Shown in pieces: positions 33,498 through 36,513 of a stretch of 36,513 nt of DNA (positions are counted from its first letter, which is position 1; each line of letters starts with the position of its first letter). The notes under the pieces are model-generated. The model worked only from the letters and a program-made list of their open reading frames with translations, ran no database searches and was not told the DNA's origin. The DNA lies in NCBI GenBank assembly GCA_012728975.1, contig JAAYDZ010000044.1, positions 1 through 36,513 of the forward strand. The letters are read 5' to 3'. A program made the position numbers and the translations under genes. Origin of the DNA: Bacteroidales bacterium (GTDB lineage: Bacteria > Bacteroidota > Bacteroidia > Bacteroidales > UBA932).

Positions 33498-34515
33498 ACT
33501 CCACCACTTGTTTGTAGCGTTCGAAGAGGTCTATGACATTTCTCACATACCTGGTCGTCTGGGTCCCTTTAAAATCGGGCATGGAGTCGAAGCCTTTTAG
33601 CACTTCCTCCCAGTCATTCGGGTCAAGTCCGACAGATGCGGCATGTTCGCGGCATTGCTTGATGCGTCCGGTACCTGCATTGTAGGATGCCAGGGCAAAT
33701 TTGATCACATTCGCAGAATCTAATCCCTCTTTTCTGTAGAGATTGAAAAGGTAATCGAAATGGAGCGTTCCCGCCTTTATGTTGAGTTCGGGATCGAGAA
33801 TGTTGTCTACGCCATATATAGCTGCAGTAGACTCTTTGATTTGCATCAAACCACGTGCATTCTTTGCCGATGATGAAGAGTGGATGAAACGAGATTCTTC
33901 GTAAATGATAGCGCTGATGAGCCTCCAGTCAGCATTTATGTAGTTGCTGTATTTTTTGATAATGTAATCGTATGGGGAAATGGCACTCTTATGGTCAAAT
34001 CCCTCCGGCATTGCACTCAGACGGTATGACCTGAAAAATCTGAAGACCATTTGTTTATAGGTGTCATCCGACTTAAAATCGGAAAGCCAGAAATTGAAGC
34101 TGTTGAGTAGTTTTATGTCACTTACTTTAACTGCACAGGCATCTTTACCCCCGGTTTCGCGGGTCACAAATACATTCGAAACGTACTGCTCGGGGATTGA
34201 ATCGTTCAGACTGAATACCAACATATCATACTTCCCTTCCACAAGGTACTTCCAGTCTAGTTCGCCACCCACAGAAGGTACTATGAGTGATTCAGAGCCA
34301 TTGTACTCAGCAAATCTCTCAATCAATTCGCGGTTAAATCCTCCTTGACGGCTTTTACGGTCAGGAATAATGCTGCACACAAGGGTGTCCTTATGATAAA
34401 TGTGATACGTATTACGTTTTCCGCGGTACTCAGGAACTACAAGTCTGATGGCGATCACTATGATCAGCACCAGCAGACATTTCCCAAAGAAGTAAATGTC
34501 TTCCTTTTTGATCAT
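33496..34515 (-). CDS. MltF-like membrane-bound lytic murein transglycosylase
   Basis: Cleaves peptidoglycan glycan strands to 1,6-anhydro-muropeptides. The 339 residues (start at 34515, MIKKEDIYFF) have an uncleaved N-terminal membrane segment (about 10-27), then a solute-binding-protein-like region (about 35-185). The C-terminal GH23/SLT domain has catalytic Glu207 in EESRF, ARGLMQIKEST and LASYNAGTGRI. The SBP plus SLT order matches MltF, which may sense muropeptides. An ATG 12 codons upstream (34551) would overlap the porin gene by 32 bases; the chosen ATG lies 4 bases after the porin stop, suggesting an operon. Confidence 0.88.
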   Translation of the reverse strand: MIKKEDIYFFGKCLLVLIIVIAIRLVVPEYRGKRNTYHIYHKDTLVCSIIPDRKSRQGGFNRELIERFAEYNGSESLIVPSVGGELDWKYLVEGKYDMLVFSLNDSIPEQYVSNVFVTRETGGKDACAVKVSDIKLLNSFNFWLSDFKSDDTYKQMVFRFFRSYRLSAMPEGFDHKSAISPYDYIIKKYSNYINADWRLISAIIYEESRFIHSSSSAKNARGLMQIKESTAAIYGVDNILDPELNIKAGTLHFDYLFNLYRKEGLDSANVIKFALASYNAGTGRIKQCREHAASVGLDPNDWEEVLKGFDSMPDFKGTQTTRYVRNVIDLFERYKQVVE

Positions 34516-34519
34516 ACTG

Positions 34520-36513
34520 TTATCTGATGTAGAATGGCCACCAGATGCCAAATTTGAAGCCCCTTTCAGGTCTTAGGTAGTTGTAGGCCGAAAAATAATC
34601 TGCCTGAGGCCACCCTTTGAATGTGTTTGTGTATTTGACAAATAAGGTGACATTTTTCCATTGCATATTGACAAATGCATCAAAATATGGAGTGCCTCCT
34701 ATGAGTTCCTTTTGCTGGTTGTGGAAGACTCCGAGGTCGGGACTGTACGATTGAACATAATATTTGGTGTGAAAGAGAGCGTTGAGACCTATTTGCATTC
34801 TCATCACATTCTTTACTACATTGAATTCTATATAATATTTGAGATTGAGCGAAAACTTCGGTAAGGGTAGTGCGTCACCGTCGGATGCCATTTGAAACAG
34901 AGCGCGATTGTCCAAATGGAGTATCCAAAGTCGTATATTTTGCTCCAGGGATGCTGAAATGATGTTGACGGGCTTCTGTACCTGTCTGATTATGGAGAGT
35001 GTGTCGTAATAGATCAATCCATCTACCAAAGCCCAATCAAATCTGGCGTGTGTCTGCCACTTCGGAATATCGAGAGAGACCTCAGCCCTGGTCTCAGAGA
35101 TTTTACTGAAATCATTGTGCCACTTGTGGTGGTTCATATATATCTTCTGATGAAATAGATGAGGCTCCTTCAGTGTAGTACGGAAAGTGCCGGAAAGATG
35201 AATGCCATCATCTATGGGATAGAAGGAAAGCCTGACTTTTCCTCCGATGTCGAGATCATTTAAGTTATATCCTGCAAAGGTGTATTTTCCGTCAGCATTC
35301 CAGGAGAGATATTTTCTGTATTGTCCTGAGGCTCCTGCATAGACATAGAGGTTGTTATGATGTTCACTGATATTTCCGCTCAGATAGTGCGAAGGATCAA
35401 AGCCGTAAAGGGAGAGCATCTGATAGCCAACTCCACCATCAATTTTGGATATTACAGCGTCGTGGGCAAATGGCTGCAGACGTATGAATACTTTGTTTTC
35501 AAACCGTTCTGTTCCCAGGGAGTCTCTGCTGGATATATTGTTTAGGTAGAACTGGTTTAAATAGAAATTGCGTCCGTAAGTATCGTTTTCGCTGATTTTG
35601 TCAGTATAAACTTTGCCATATCTCGAGTACTCAATACTGTGTCCTATGTATGCGACTGTACCTTCTCCTACTGAAAGAGAATCTTTCTTTCGGAAGAAAT
35701 TCATTGGGATAGTATAGGTGTGGGTGAGATAGGCAGTCCTCCGTTTGAGCAGATTGTCGGCATCCTGAAGATTGACCTCAATTGATTTAGAGTCTACGAT
35801 AGTGTCTCTTATCCAAAATGAGTTCTGTAGTCCGCCGTTTTCAGAACGAATTACCGCCTGGCTTATAAAGCCGGCGTTGAGAAGATATTTTTTGCCCAGG
35901 TAATTAATGCCTATGGCGTAGGAACGGTTGTTTGTAGCTTCATTTTTGAGCATACCTTTCGATCCATATTGTCTGTAGAGGAAGGAGAGGTTGAGAGCAG
36001 GTGTGATATTCTGGGTTGTGAGGATTTTAACGCATGACTCCTCCAGTTGCTGCGTGGCGAATGGCGTTCCCCAGTAAGCAAGTTCAGTATATGCCGATTT
36101 GGTATTGTACTGAGGTATGTTTTCCGGTGTGAAGAAATAGCCCAGATAGGGTTCGAATTGCGGAAATACATCAAGTCTTTCCCGTTTAAAATAGTTATGG
36201 TACTGCATGGCAGAGCCAATTGTGCCCAAATATGTGCCATTTACGTCGTTACGCAGGAAGGGATAGTCGTTGAACCTGTACTGAAAGGAAGTGTCTATTT
36301 CCGTGAGAGTGATGTTGTTGAAATCCTGGTCGTGGGTCCAGGTGAGCATGCGTCGGTAGTGGAGCGAATCGGGAATGATATAGCTATCCAAAATACGGGG
36401 CGTCGCCAGTCTAACGCTGTCGCGGTACTCTCTGGCGATTCTTCTTTCTGCCCTCTTTATATCCTTTGCATCCGGAAGATGGAGCGCAAGAGAATCAAAG
36501 TAGGCGGTATATG
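34520..36513 (-). CDS. Putative outer-membrane porin (Bacteroidetes PF14121-type), 5' truncated by window
   Basis: A long beta-strand-rich protein, at least 664 residues here, whose frame stays open to the window edge. Sequence before the first listed Met-like codon at 36391 continues in frame (for example YTAYFDSLALHLPDAK at the edge), so the true start lies beyond 36513. It resembles the Bacteroidetes 'putative porin' family: RRMLTWTHDQDFN, DYPFLRNDVNGTYLGTIGSA, YTELAYWGTPFA, KILTTQNITPALNL. Alternating hydrophobic strands end in the aromatic-rich GFKFGIWWPFYIR, as expected for an outer-membrane barrel. The cargo is unknown. It is followed by the lytic transglycosylase, 4 bases apart. Confidence 0.82.
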   Translation of the reverse strand, partial: YTAYFDSLALHLPDAKDIKRAERRIAREYRDSVRLATPRILDSYIIPDSLHYRRMLTWTHDQDFNNITLTEIDTSFQYRFNDYPFLRNDVNGTYLGTIGSAMQYHNYFKRERLDVFPQFEPYLGYFFTPENIPQYNTKSAYTELAYWGTPFATQQLEESCVKILTTQNITPALNLSFLYRQYGSKGMLKNEATNNRSYAIGINYLGKKYLLNAGFISQAVIRSENGGLQNSFWIRDTIVDSKSIEVNLQDADNLLKRRTAYLTHTYTIPMNFFRKKDSLSVGEGTVAYIGHSIEYSRYGKVYTDKISENDTYGRNFYLNQFYLNNISSRDSLGTERFENKVFIRLQPFAHDAVISKIDGGVGYQMLSLYGFDPSHYLSGNISEHHNNLYVYAGASGQYRKYLSWNADGKYTFAGYNLNDLDIGGKVRLSFYPIDDGIHLSGTFRTTLKEPHLFHQKIYMNHHKWHNDFSKISETRAEVSLDIPKWQTHARFDWALVDGLIYYDTLSIIRQVQKPVNIISASLEQNIRLWILHLDNRALFQMASDGDALPLPKFSLNLKYYIEFNVVKNVMRMQIGLNALFHTKYYVQSYSPDLGVFHNQQKELIGGTPYFDAFVNMQWKNVTLFVKYTNTFKGWPQADYFSAYNYLRPERGFKFGIWWPFYIR

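Noticed and set aside
36391-36391. Start of the porin at 36391
   Set aside because: The codon there is TTG inside a frame that stays open to the window edge and continues family-like sequence, so the gene is truncated rather than starting here.
1-36513. CRISPR arrays, insertion sequences, integrases, phage genes or a defence system
   Set aside because: No regularly spaced direct repeats, transposase, integrase or defence-family domains were seen on either strand; all large frames are accounted for by the listed genes.

Overview
The window reads as part of a Bacteroidetes chromosome, most likely order Bacteroidales. The evidence is TAnnTTTG-type -7 promoter boxes before several genes, few Shine-Dalgarno sequences, lipoprotein glycoside hydrolases, a Bacteroidetes-type 'putative porin', and protein sequences that look Bacteroidales throughout. 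Two futalosine-pathway menaquinone genes (mqnA, mqnC) and a Na+-NQR suggest an anaerobe or microaerobe that reduces menaquinone with a sodium-pumping NADH dehydrogenase. Because it uses futalosine genes, Bacteroides and Prevotella are less likely than other Bacteroidales. The family cannot be fixed from this sequence alone.

Layout. 1-1821: end of the nqr operon (nqrE cut by the edge, nqrF). 1945-2017: tRNA-Glu(CTC) between two terminators. 2086-3291: DUF5009/HGSNAT-like membrane acyltransferase. 3378-3999, minus: two-iron superoxide reductase (desulfoferrodoxin) and a small ferredoxin, with a double palindromic operator over the promoter. 4201-4989: orphan rhaD. 5110-6170: split chromate transporter pair. 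6251-10094: MurNAc/GlcNAc kinase, murQ, recR and a sodium:solute symporter, a likely peptidoglycan-sugar salvage cluster. 10113-13218: mqnA, corA and a GH5 mannanase lipoprotein. 13208-14866, minus: glnS. 14961-20234: yicC, a tricorn-like protease and mqnC. 20186-23187, minus: recG and nfo. 23260-24837: pdxA and rnhA. 24849-25535: aqpZ. 25728-26429: Asp/Glu racemase-family protein. 26475-33443: galactan operon (GH53, GH2, galK, galM) ending in a LolC/E-like permease. 33496-36513, minus: MltF-like lytic transglycosylase and an outer-membrane porin cut by the window edge.

How the genes fit together. NQR makes a sodium gradient that the SSS symporter can use; if that symporter carries MurNAc, the neighbouring kinase and MurQ etherase would turn it into GlcNAc-6-P. 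MqnA and MqnC contribute to the quinone pool that NQR reduces. GH53 cuts beta-1,4-galactan, GH2 releases galactose, GalM interconverts its anomers and GalK phosphorylates it; no SusC/SusD pair is present here. No integrase, transposase, CRISPR array or phage gene was seen. No gene-free stretch exceeds 300 bases. The least expected features are the tandem palindromes before the superoxide-reductase operon, the ferredoxin's odd first cysteine motif, several promoters whose -7 box almost touches the start codon, and a degenerate heptamer repeat filling a convergent gap.
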